Assembly: GCA_905221615.1 (NCBI GenBank)
Contig: CAJNDT010001282.1
Coordinates: 1 to 64,000 of the forward strand
Direction: 5' to 3'
Source of the DNA: Symbiodinium sp. CCMP2592
Taxonomy: Eukaryota > Sar > Dinophyceae > Suessiales > Symbiodiniaceae
DNA length: 64,000 bases
Shown here: positions 34,816 to 42,388 of the stretch, piece by piece
Numbering within the stretch: the first letter of the stretch is position 1
Layout: the number at the start of each line of letters is the position of its first letter
Translations under genes and position numbers: made by a program
Notes under the pieces: model-generated
The model's database searches: none
The model's input: the letters and a program-made list of their open reading frames with translations, nothing else
Told to the model about the DNA's origin: nothing

Positions 34816-35898
34816 TTACGCATCCCATGACATGTCACTCGAAAATTCGTCAGCTGAAGCATCGACATCGGGATCGGAGAGAGACACAACGAAAGAACAA
34901 GAGGACCGGAGAGAAGAGGAACAAGACCAAGACCGGGAGAAGGAAGAGCAGGAAGGAAAGGAAGACGAAGGAGGAAGACGGAAAGAAACAGACGAAGAGG
35001 CAAGGGAGGCAACAGAGGAAGCGGGAGAGAGGGGAGGGAACAGCGGGGGACGAGCGGACGGGCGAGGGGGAGCACACAAAGCAGAAGAGGAAGAGGAGGA
35101 AGGAACCGCCGGGGGGGAGGAAGGACCGGACGAGAAGAAAGGCGACGCGGACAGAGGCAGAAGAGGGGAAGAGAAAGGAAAACCACAAGAGAAGGACGAG
35201 GGAAGGGAAGAGAGGACAGGCACACGGAGTCCAAGAAAACGAGCAAAAGGAAGACACGACGCATGAGGTGAAACTGGAACGTGTTGCTTGACACAAAAGA
35301 GCACCATCATAATGCGATTTCCGGCGAAAGGCATGGTGGCATGAATCACATTCCCATCGAAGCAGCATGGTTGTCTGACATCCAAGAGTCTGCCTTGTAG
35401 CTGATCACCATAGGACGCAACAGTGCAATTGGAATCTGCAACTGTATATGTAATGCGACCTCGATCGTCCATGACGAAGAATTCTCCTCCTGTCCAATCT
35501 CCGATGGCCCAGCCAATACTTGGGCCGTGGTTGTTTGAATCTCTGTGCGGAATAGTCCGAACATTGCGATTGATCTGAATACTTGTGACGGCCAAATCTG
35601 AGAATTGGGGAGGACAATGTAACATTCGAACGATCATTTTTGTGAGTCCAGGGAATCGGAATGTGTTCTTTGTAAATTGCAGCCTTCCTCGAGACTGCAC
35701 TCCGGAATACAAGCCAAGCAAGAGCTGATCTGCATGTATCTGGTCTGTAGATCGTACCTTCTTTCGACTGTAATTCATCCAAATCCGTCGGGGAATACCA
35801 TCAAGAACATAAGATAAGCGTGCAGCCAGGTCGTCCAATGACTGAAAATGACGATCATCCACATCTACATCGAATGGGCTACGATCTATGGTCGGCAT
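34816..35898 (-). CDS. Element ORF: 2OG-Fe(II) dioxygenase-like protein with low-complexity tail
   Basis: 360 codons from ATG 35,898 (MPTIDRSPFDVDVDDRHF). Residues about 60-205 form a double-stranded beta-helix oxygenase core. SIQINRNVRTIPHRDSNNHG gives the HxD iron site (His118, Asp120). Then come GPSIGWAIGDWTGGEFFVMD, and NVIHATMPFAGNRIMMVLF with the distal His186 and Arg195, which would bind 2-oxoglutarate. The last 150 residues are serine/proline/leucine-rich and probably disordered. Related oxygenases hydroxylate proteins, nucleic acids or small molecules. The TET/JBP branch oxidises thymine or methylcytosine and is known to travel with transposons in fungi. A candidate splice acceptor (TTTTGCTCAG) lies 12 bases before the ATG, as expected if each ORF is expressed by trans-splicing. 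The substrate is unknown. Confidence 0.65.
   Translation of the reverse strand: MPTIDRSPFDVDVDDRHFQSLDDLAARLSYVLDGIPRRIWMNYSRKKVRSTDQIHADQLLLGLYSGVQSRGRLQFTKNTFRFPGLTKMIVRMLHCPPQFSDLAVTSIQINRNVRTIPHRDSNNHGPSIGWAIGDWTGGEFFVMDDRGRITYTVADSNCTVASYGDQLQGRLLDVRQPCCFDGNVIHATMPFAGNRIMMVLFCVKQHVPVSPHASCLPFARFLGLRVPVLSSLPSSFSCGFPFSSPLLPLSASPFFSSGPSSPPAVPSSSSSSALCAPPRPSARPPLFPPLSPASSVASLASSSVSFRLPPSSSFPSCSSFSRSWSCSSSLRSSCSFVVSLSDPDVDASADEFSSDMSWDA
34860..35210. repeat. 350-bp polypurine/polypyrimidine tract
   Basis: The plus strand is almost entirely A and G with blocks such as GGAGAGAAGAGGAACAAGA and GAGGAAGAGGAGG. It encodes the low-complexity tail of the dioxygenase ORF on the minus strand and keeps other frames open as an artefact. 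Such mirror-like purine tracts can form triplex structures. A smaller GGAGGA-rich tract lies at 33,795-33,920. Confidence 0.7.
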
Positions 35899-36132
35899 GC
35901 TATCATTTGACTGAGCAAAAGGTCAGTTACATGCAGGGCGAATCAAGGAAAACTGTAATGCACTGGCAACATGAGACAGCAGACCTTAGCATCGGTGTTA
36001 TTTGGTTTTCAAGCATGCGGTCCACGGCGGAGTGCAACACTCAAAATGTGGGCAAGCGATTGATCTCATCCAATATCAAAGCAGGAAGAAAGCAAGGACA
36101 TAGGCATAAACCAATGAGTTGACAACATTCAC
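35899..36132. other. Spacer between accessory ORFs of the element
   Basis: No coding frame is supported. The 3' end on the minus strand carries the pyrimidine-rich TTTTGCTCAG that may serve as splice acceptor for the dioxygenase ORF. Confidence 0.4.
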
Positions 36133-37803
36133 TTATGCATCCCGTGCCCACGATGTCCAGAAGACAGCAGTTCCTGCTAGGACACTCCGACTTGAGCGAA
36201 ACATCCAACGACCATCCTGGCCATGAATCAAATCGCAGAGATGTCCGAAGGTCTGATCGGATGCGTTAACGGCCTGGAAGTGGGCGTGTTGCCGCACAAA
36301 GGTCCATCCTAGCGCCGCACATGTGCGAGAATCAACCTGCTTTCCCCCAAAGCGTCGGGCACCGGACATAGAATTTCGCATGGCAGTCAAATGCTCCGGC
36401 TGAGAGCCGTCAAGCTTTGGAAGCCGAATAGCAGGTTTCGGCCAAGACATTCGGCCGTAAAAGCCTGTGGATGGGACCCATGTGCGATCCGCCCTGTCGA
36501 AATATGATGGCCGGACGACCTCCTGATTTATGATCGACGCCAGATCCTGGGGAACTGTGTTATGAACAAAGGGCACTGCAAAACAGGTAGCAGGGTCATC
36601 CGGAAGCCTCGTTGTCGATATGAGAAAAACTCCATGCGGAGCTTCATGCGTGCCGTCATCTGCGAGTCCAGTGTCTGGGTCCGTGCTACTCGGGAACAGC
36701 CAGTAAGATCCACGACCGGCCTGAAGATCTTCTCGAACGAACGGACGAAGACGAGGCACCGATGACAGAATGCGGGCAAGACTTTGAATCTGCTTTTTGG
36801 CGTCCGGGCCCATGGCAAAATAATCCTGAGCATCCGACCAAGAATAGTTGGCATGATGGTCGGCTCCCGCCAAAATGGCGGCTATCCATCTTTCTTGTAG
36901 ATCATAGGATCCAGTCGGGAGAACTGGAACAACAATTTCCGCGGCACTTTTGATACGGTTGGCATCCTTCATGATAGCGGTCCTGTAATGTAACAACAAT
37001 CGTTCAACTTCGTACCATTGTTTCTTCTTTTCTCTATCTGTAGCGGCGGGGTCGAAGTTCCAAACATTCATCCCAGCAACAGTCCGGATAGTGAAGAACT
37101 GAGGCCACATCGAGTGCTGAACATCAGGTCTGTCCAACTTCGTAGGCTCCAGAAACTGGACCTAGATCGGTGGCCCTGAGGAGGGCTCAACACACACCCA
37201 TTCGTCTGAGGGTGCGGGAATGTCCGGGCCGTCCGGAACGGCGTATTTGTCGGAACTTGCACCAACAATAGCGAGCTGAGCAGAAGATGAAGGCTTATCC
37301 TCAATCGGCATACGTTCATCATCAGCAAGTTGGCGACGCTTTCTCGGAAGAGGCGGACACGGCTTCAATACTGGGCTCCTTGAACGAGTGTCCCGAGTGT
37401 CCCGATTGCCAAACAACCGAACAGAGGTCAAGCTTTCGATGACCCTATTTGCCATACCCTCGTCATGAATCTGAATAGACTGAGCCGTAGATCCACTACC
37501 CTCAGTGAGAGTCAGAAAGGGCGAGGGAGGAGGAGCGCGGGGAATCGCGGAGTCCACATGTGCTTGAGGGAGCGAAGGAGTCGATGAAGAAGAAGGAGGG
37601 GCAGGAGGGGCAGGAAGAGCTCAACGGCCTCCAGAAGCGCTTCCAGCAGGCCGTGCCCATTCTGGAAGTGTGTCAGGCGGTGCAAGGGCCCGGTTCACCT
37701 CTTGGGCGACTCTTCGTCGAATATACATTTCCACAGAGCCGCTGACAGGGCCAGGAGGGCCCGAGGACTTTGGAAACAAATTGAGACTGTCCTCCGCGGA
37801 CAT
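36133..37803 (-). pseudogene. Element long ORF (557 codons) with two in-frame stops; possible ADP-ribosyltransferase-like end
   Basis: One frame runs from ATG 37,803 (MSAEDSLNLFPKSSGPPGP) to the stop at 36,133, interrupted by TGA at 37,623-37,621 and TAG at 37,164-37,162. It has coding character on both sides of each. The N-terminal 210 codons are proline/serine-rich with a basic motif (PLPRKRRQL) that could be a nuclear signal. The C-terminal about 330 residues look globular. They include FAVPFVHNTVPQDLASIINQ followed by EVVRPSYFDRADRTW and STGFYGRMS, which resembles the H-x-T...I...G/V-RPS start of ADP-ribosyltransferase or RNA 2'-phosphotransferase folds. That similarity is weak and is my inference. 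The stops may be mutations (CGA to TGA, CAG to TAG) or readthrough sites. There are near-cognate starts after each stop, but no ATG close by. Confidence 0.5.
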
Positions 37804-37944
37804 CGTCAAGTGCACAGGATGCTACAGAATGCGAAAAACACAACAAAAGATCTCGAGCAGAAAATACATAACAAGCGAACAGCTCAATGACACATGGACT
37901 GAGACACTTTGCAGACAAAGAAAGCACCGAGTGCAGAGGCTTAT
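37804..37944. other. Spacer between RT and the next ORF
   Basis: 141 bases with stops in the RT frame (TAG near 37,820). No ORF is supported. Confidence 0.5.
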
Positions 37945-39246
37945 TTACTCAGCAGTCAAGCGAGCACGAAGATTGTTAAACTGTAGCCTGACACGTCTCA
38001 GAATGGGGTACATCATTGACGGATCAAATCCCTGCCTCACATAGGACTGCAAAAGCTGATCAGGATCGACTTCACGTTGCTCCAGCGGCCAAGATGCACG
38101 TGCAATCAAGTGGGCTCTGGATCGGAAGCTGCTTAACAGCGTCCGTGTGTTGGCCGCCGAATTGGAATGCAGAAACTTCCAGGTCTCCGTAGGTTGAACA
38201 TACTGCACACGTAGCTGTTGTGTATCCACGTGGAAACCCAGGAAAAGGTCCCCATCCTCATACTCAAGTACAATGGGCGGTATGTACACATCTTGACGCA
38301 GGAAAGATTGCACCGCAACATAGCTGGCATAACGATCCAGAATCAAACTCAGTCGATTGTCCACATATCTGACAACAAGGCCGAAAGTTGGCAAGCGAGA
38401 GGACTCCAACAGACATTTGCCAAAGTACATGTGCTCATATAAGCTCACCACGGCATGGCACGCTGCCGGAGAAAAATGGCTTCCCATCGGTGCACCTCGG
38501 AGTTGTTGAATGGCCTGCTGACCTACCACAAATAGATTGAACTGGAACGACACTTGTACTGCCTCCATGAATAGGTCCATCGGGACGGCAACTCGTTTGT
38601 CGTGCAACAGACAATGTCGACCGCGAATAGTTTTCATAACAGACAAGATGTTTTCCAAGTCCACGGTCACGACAACTCCTTTCAGGGCATGATCAAGATC
38701 GGCATCCGAGACGTCGTAAAAACGACAAAGTAATATACGGAAGGTGGTCATGAACCGTTCCCTCGGGATGCTCACGAAAAAACCTGACAAGTCTTGATTG
38801 TGCATGGCAATTTGCTGTCTGTCTTCCTCACGGCTGTGGCATCGCTTCTCAAAGAAGGCATGTATATTCTGCCAAAGCAAGATTGCATCGTTGTAGGATC
38901 GGGTGTGGGGACACACCTCAGCAACAAGCATCTCCGTGACTTTCGCCATCACAACCAAGAACTGACGAGCGGGGTGAGAGGCAAAACTAACGATTGGCCT
39001 TCCCCCTTTCCATTCTTTCTTGAACTTGGGGAGAATATAAGCCCATGACACACGGGCACCGCGAGAGCCAAAGCGGAAAGGGAATGCTTCAAGAATCCGA
39101 GGTGGTACTGCATGTTCCATCTGAGCCATGATCGCTGAGGGGTTTAGCGACAGTGGCTTGAAAACTGATTCAGCAGTGAAAGTGTTCTGAAGCATCATCC
39201 AATACTTCACAGGACAAAAAACATGTGCATGAGTGCATGAGAGCCT
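37945..39246 (-). CDS. Reverse transcriptase of Penelope-like type
   Basis: The frame opens at 39,246, overlaps the GIY-YIG frame in -1, and has no ATG until 39,198 (residue 5, counting GTG at 39,210 as residue 1). RT motifs on that numbering: YILPKFKKEWKGGRPIVS (about 58-75), motif A QDLSGFFVSIP (Asp140), motif B RGAPMGSHFSP (238-248), motif C RYVDN (281-285), and FLGFHVDT. A Penelope-type tail follows: VQPTETWKFLHSNS (338-351) and RSRAHLIARASW. The wording PTxTxxxLHxNS followed by a basic RA helix is characteristic of Penelope-like RTs. The catalytic box is YVDN rather than YxDD; the first aspartate is kept and the second is Asn. It is probably made as a -1 frameshift fusion with the endonuclease ORF. 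It ends TAA at 37,945. Confidence 0.8.
   Translation of the reverse strand, partial: RLSCTHAHVFCPVKYWMMLQNTFTAESVFKPLSLNPSAIMAQMEHAVPPRILEAFPFRFGSRGARVSWAYILPKFKKEWKGGRPIVSFASHPARQFLVVMAKVTEMLVAEVCPHTRSYNDAILLWQNIHAFFEKRCHSREEDRQQIAMHNQDLSGFFVSIPRERFMTTFRILLCRFYDVSDADLDHALKGVVVTVDLENILSVMKTIRGRHCLLHDKRVAVPMDLFMEAVQVSFQFNLFVVGQQAIQQLRGAPMGSHFSPAACHAVVSLYEHMYFGKCLLESSRLPTFGLVVRYVDNRLSLILDRYASYVAVQSFLRQDVYIPPIVLEYEDGDLFLGFHVDTQQLRVQYVQPTETWKFLHSNSAANTRTLLSSFRSRAHLIARASWPLEQREVDPDQLLQSYVRQGFDPSMMYPILRRVRLQFNNLRARLTAE
39207..39246 (-). promoter_or_regulatory. Candidate -1 ribosomal frameshift window
   Basis: The endonuclease frame (ATG CAC ATG TTT TTT GTC CTG TGA) and the RT frame overlap by 40 bases. 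A run of six T (39,221-39,216) followed by G sits 9 bases before the endonuclease stop. Slipping back one base on the second TTT puts ribosomes into the RT frame. It is not a perfect X-XXY-YYZ site, because the preceding base is G, so efficiency is uncertain. Confidence 0.5.
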
Positions 39247-40805
39247 TCATGATCCCGGACATGCCACACCAATCCTTTGGTCAGTTCTCTCAACTCACGA
39301 ACCTGATCAACCGACCAATGGGTCCCGACATGCTGTAAATGTAGCTTCCATGCCTTCTCCCACACACATCGAATATCAATGGTCGGATAATGTACCAAGC
39401 CATGATGATCAATCCACTGTCTCACGTCGTCAAGAAACATCTTCCAGTGATCCGTGGCGGTCATGAATACCGGATTCGAGCAACTCGACTGAGCCAACTG
39501 AGTCAGTTCATGCGGCAACGACAGCAACGTGGCGGAAGATGCAATGTGACCCTGAACCACTGTCAGGTGTGGATGATGTCGAAGAAGCTCAGAGCAACAA
39601 CATGTGACACCGGCCTGCTGTGGGTCTTCACGCGGGTCCCACAACTGCAAGATGCGTTTGTGCGAAAACAGAACCTCCCTGATTTTGGGATGACTCTTTG
39701 CAACAAGCGAGGTCGCTGGAATATGGTATGGTAGCAGTCGATCCGACGATACATCCAGAATATCGCCCAACATGCCACGAACCAAGCGCTTGAAGCCTGC
39801 CTCCGGTAATAAGAACGGAGTTGACAAGGGACGACATGTGGTCGGGCACCTCAACTGTCGAAATTGCAGCACCGCGTTCAGTCTGGACCTACAGATCGTC
39901 TCGTAGAAAGGGTCACCCAGATGAGTGGCCATCCGAAATAGTCTGTAAAGAAAATCCGAGTCGACTCTGTTGCTGCGCAAATACTTTTGGGCAAGAAAGG
40001 ACTTTAAACCGTCAGAAGCAGCTAAATCGAACAGAATCTGATAGCTGTAGACGATGTTCTGAACAATGTGTGTTGAGCGAAAGACTGATGGAGTCAGTCC
40101 AGTGAGCTGGACGTTCTGACGTCGAAAACGTCGGAAAATTCTCCACGAAGTCACAAATCTGCGAACACATCTGACAGGGTCGGAATTGGCAATCTGCGCA
40201 TGTTTAGCTCTCACCAGAGAACGAACCCATGGAGCATTCAGGCGTGGCTGCAGCAAGTTGATGAACGTCTGCTCAATTGTATGTAGACAGTCGGCCTGTG
40301 GGACATGCATAATCAACAAAGGAATGGCCATGTGATAATTCCGCCATCGATAATGCCAGACCAACGAGAGTTCACCACATACAGACTTGCCCGCACGGAT
40401 CTGTTGGTACTTCCCCCATCTAGTACGCTCACGCTCGCCCAACGTTTGAGATGAAGATCCGACATACATGAATTTCTGTAACTCAGGCTGGAGAAACATG
40501 CGGCAATAGATCACCGACTGAGTCTGGAAGAATTTCCAGGTGTAGCTGGAACATTTTAAACGAAGCTGAGAGGTCAATGGCGACTGTACAAGCCCGAACT
40601 CACAAGCAAGCAAAAGAAGTTTTCCACGAACCCAAATAACAATGTCCATCCATTGTCGTCCGAACATGGTGGGTGTCTCGTAGACACTCTGGAAAAATAG
40701 ATGAGCATTCCGGAGCAAGTCCACTTCACTCCGGTGCTGTTTCCACCATCCTTGTGCTGGATTTCTACTGCGATATAGTTCTCGGGCATCCAATATGGCC
40801 TGTAG
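39207..40805 (-). CDS. GIY-YIG endonuclease ORF, in frame behind a UGA stop
   Basis: This frame starts directly after the TGA that ends the gag-position ORF and has no ATG near its beginning (the first in-frame starts are near-cognate, e.g. TTG at 40,793). That implies readthrough. Counting TTG as residue 1, the GIY-YIG signature is VIY (94-96) and KFMYVGSSSQTLGER (107-121, with catalytic Arg121). The conserved Glu174 lies in CLHTIEQTFINLLQPRLN, which ends in the family's P-x-L-N motif. The following 340 residues contain a cysteine/histidine cluster (TCCCSELLRHHPH) and probably include the N-terminal part of the RT (fingers). Its role is to nick target DNA to prime reverse transcription. In most Penelope-like elements GIY-YIG follows the RT. 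Here it precedes it, as in the permuted Naiad/Chlamys group. It ends TGA at 39,207 inside the RT overlap. Confidence 0.7.
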   Translation of the reverse strand, partial: LQAILDARELYRSRNPAQGWWKQHRSEVDLLRNAHLFFQSVYETPTMFGRQWMDIVIWVRGKLLLLACEFGLVQSPLTSQLRLKCSSYTWKFFQTQSVIYCRMFLQPELQKFMYVGSSSQTLGERERTRWGKYQQIRAGKSVCGELSLVWHYRWRNYHMAIPLLIMHVPQADCLHTIEQTFINLLQPRLNAPWVRSLVRAKHAQIANSDPVRCVRRFVTSWRIFRRFRRQNVQLTGLTPSVFRSTHIVQNIVYSYQILFDLAASDGLKSFLAQKYLRSNRVDSDFLYRLFRMATHLGDPFYETICRSRLNAVLQFRQLRCPTTCRPLSTPFLLPEAGFKRLVRGMLGDILDVSSDRLLPYHIPATSLVAKSHPKIREVLFSHKRILQLWDPREDPQQAGVTCCCSELLRHHPHLTVVQGHIASSATLLSLPHELTQLAQSSCSNPVFMTATDHWKMFLDDVRQWIDHHGLVHYPTIDIRCVWEKAWKLHLQHVGTHWSVDQVRELRELTKGLVWHVRDHEGSHALMHMFFVL

Positions 40806-40808
40806 TCA
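40704..40808 (-). promoter_or_regulatory. Candidate UGA-CUA stop-codon readthrough site with downstream stem-loop
   Basis: The stop is TGA at 40,808-40,806 followed by CTA CAG, the well-known leaky UGA-CUA context. The frame behind it stays open for 533 codons. About 67 bases downstream lies an inverted repeat (AGCA-CCGGAG, 13-base loop, CTCCGG-AA-TGCT; 40,738-40,704), which could form a ten-pair stem with a two-base bulge. Known readthrough elements often use a 3' stem-loop. Confidence 0.6.
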
Positions 40809-42011
40809 AGCCACAAGAATTGTTCCGACAGCTAGGATCCGCAGCAACGAATTTGCCTTGAGCTTGGGAATATCACGGATGGGCACGCCCCAGTTGGCAA
40901 CAACCTGATCCAATTCGGCCTGCTCGTTGGAAGGAAGGTCCGCATGCCATCGTTGTACAGGAGCCGTCCATGTTTGGAGCTTCTGGCGATTGTGTTTGCT
41001 CAAGGTCAATCCCTCAATCCATGTCGACACTTCCTTGTCCGACTTGCAAGTTTTCCAACTGCGTGTCAAGAAGTGGCGTTTGGACGGGTCCGTGATGACT
41101 GTCTTAACAACTTGTCCAACATGCGAGGATGTACCATACTCAAGCTGAGGAGCGGAGCTCGAACTTCCTGGACTACGACCCTGGGTCTCGACCTCACCGT
41201 TCTCAATGCTCAACGGTTCTGCCTGGCTTCCCGATGGTTTGCCTTGCTGGAAGGCCTGCAGGAGATTACTTTTGGGCTCAACGGTCTGACCACGAAGAAG
41301 ACGGGTTGCACCATCAGGAACTTTTTGAGCGGAGGGTGCTGACTCTGGCACACGTCCCGGGGAGCTTTCCTCAATCGGCAACCCTTTCTGATCTGCGACA
41401 ACCTGGTTGGAAGTGCGGGAGGGGGAGGCATTCTCGAAGTTCGCAAGTTGTTGTTGAAGAATCTGAATCTGATTCGCCATGGCTGCCTTCTCCGTGTCGA
41501 CCGAGGCCTGAGGATACAGACCTAACATGTAGTCGACAACCTTCTGCGCCAACAAATGTGTGGCATGCGACTTGGAATCCGAGCCACTGCTCTTTGAAGT
41601 GGGATCACTGGTACCAAGCACTATAGAAGCAAGCTCATCCAAGTCGACTTCTTCATCTCGCAACTTTCCGAACAGTGCATGACAGAATACAATTTCACCG
41701 ATCGATTTGAAACCTGCGAAGAAAGTCGGCTTGCCTTCTGCAATATGGCGAACCCAATACGAATTCCAACCCTGATACAGCAGCGAGTGGAGCGGTATCA
41801 TGTGCGTTGGGCATCCGTCAATCTGCTTTCGAACTGTCCAATCAGTCTTCTTGACCCAACGAGCCAAGTTCAAGCCTGCAATACAGCGGGAATCCAAATA
41901 GTTCGGATTCTGGGAGAACTCGGCGGGTAGCATCGGTCCGAAAACTCGAGGTGAGTTGGCAGCAGGTGGGGAAGGAAGTCCGGGAATGCGAGGGGTCGGC
42001 GAAATGTTCAT
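40806..42011 (-). CDS. Gag-position ORF of the retroelement (401 aa)
   Basis: ATG at 42,011 (MNISPTPRIPGLPSPPAAN), stop TGA at 40,806. I do not recognise a known capsid fold. Residues about 35-130 look globular (IAGLNLARWVKKTDWTVRKQ, YQGWNSYWVRHIAEG, FAGFKSIGEIVFCHALFGKL). A short predicted coiled coil follows at about 176-195 (EKAAMANQIQILQQQLANFE). Then comes a disordered serine/proline/glutamine region and a C-terminal helical domain (STWIEGLTLSKHNRQKLQTW). No CCHC zinc knuckle is seen. By position and by the leaky stop that links it to the endonuclease/RT, it resembles a gag protein that may bind element RNA or form particles. That role is inferred. Confidence 0.6.
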   Translation of the reverse strand: MNISPTPRIPGLPSPPAANSPRVFGPMLPAEFSQNPNYLDSRCIAGLNLARWVKKTDWTVRKQIDGCPTHMIPLHSLLYQGWNSYWVRHIAEGKPTFFAGFKSIGEIVFCHALFGKLRDEEVDLDELASIVLGTSDPTSKSSGSDSKSHATHLLAQKVVDYMLGLYPQASVDTEKAAMANQIQILQQQLANFENASPSRTSNQVVADQKGLPIEESSPGRVPESAPSAQKVPDGATRLLRGQTVEPKSNLLQAFQQGKPSGSQAEPLSIENGEVETQGRSPGSSSSAPQLEYGTSSHVGQVVKTVITDPSKRHFLTRSWKTCKSDKEVSTWIEGLTLSKHNRQKLQTWTAPVQRWHADLPSNEQAELDQVVANWGVPIRDIPKLKANSLLRILAVGTILVA

Positions 42012-42133
42012 GATCTGAGCGACACGTGGGTTAGGCTAAGATTTTGTGGCTGAAGCACTGGGGTAGGTGGGACCGAAGCAGGGAGGGAGGAGCTCCAGTA
42101 GGGATTGCGACGGGGGGAGCGCTCACGATCCAT
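42008..42133 (-). CDS. Upstream 41-aa ORF overlapping the gag-position ORF (ATGA)
   Basis: ATG at 42,133 gives MDRERSPRRNPYWSSSLPAS and ends in TGA at 42,010-42,008. That stop overlaps the ATG of the next ORF (42,011-42,009) in the sequence ATGA. Such overlaps couple termination to re-initiation. The peptide is arginine/serine/proline-rich. It could be a small protein or a regulatory upstream ORF. Confidence 0.4.
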   Translation of the reverse strand: MDRERSPRRNPYWSSSLPASVPPTPVLQPQNLSLTHVSLRS

Positions 42134-42388
42134 GGCAGGGTGCTGAAACAACACTTTAACGCGAGTCTCAAGCCAGAAAATGTCTAAACATGAATACATG
42201 TGCAATCGTCAGTGATCTCCGGACGCCACTCCACTCTGATTTCCGGAAGTGTGATTTCCGCTCAGTGATGTCCACTTGAACATGTTGTGAGACGGAAATG
42301 ATCTCCAAAACTGCTAACACAAGCACCCCGGTGGGCCGGCAACTTCGCCGAATAACGACAAGGCCCTCATGAGGGAGCTCTTGCCGAA
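42134..42388. other. 5' leader of the retroelement between repeat and first ORF
   Basis: It contains a perfect palindrome CCCTCATGAGGG (42,364-42,375) 13 bases from the terminal repeat. It also has three copies of a TGATTTCCG-like motif (about 42,217, 42,237, 42,249). No hammerhead core (CUGAUGA...GAAA) was found, although Penelope-like elements often carry one near their repeats. Confidence 0.5.

Noticed and set aside
34827..35291. Plus-strand E/R/K-rich frames of about 150 codons
   Set aside because: Artefact of the polypurine tract. The minus-strand oxygenase frame explains the region.
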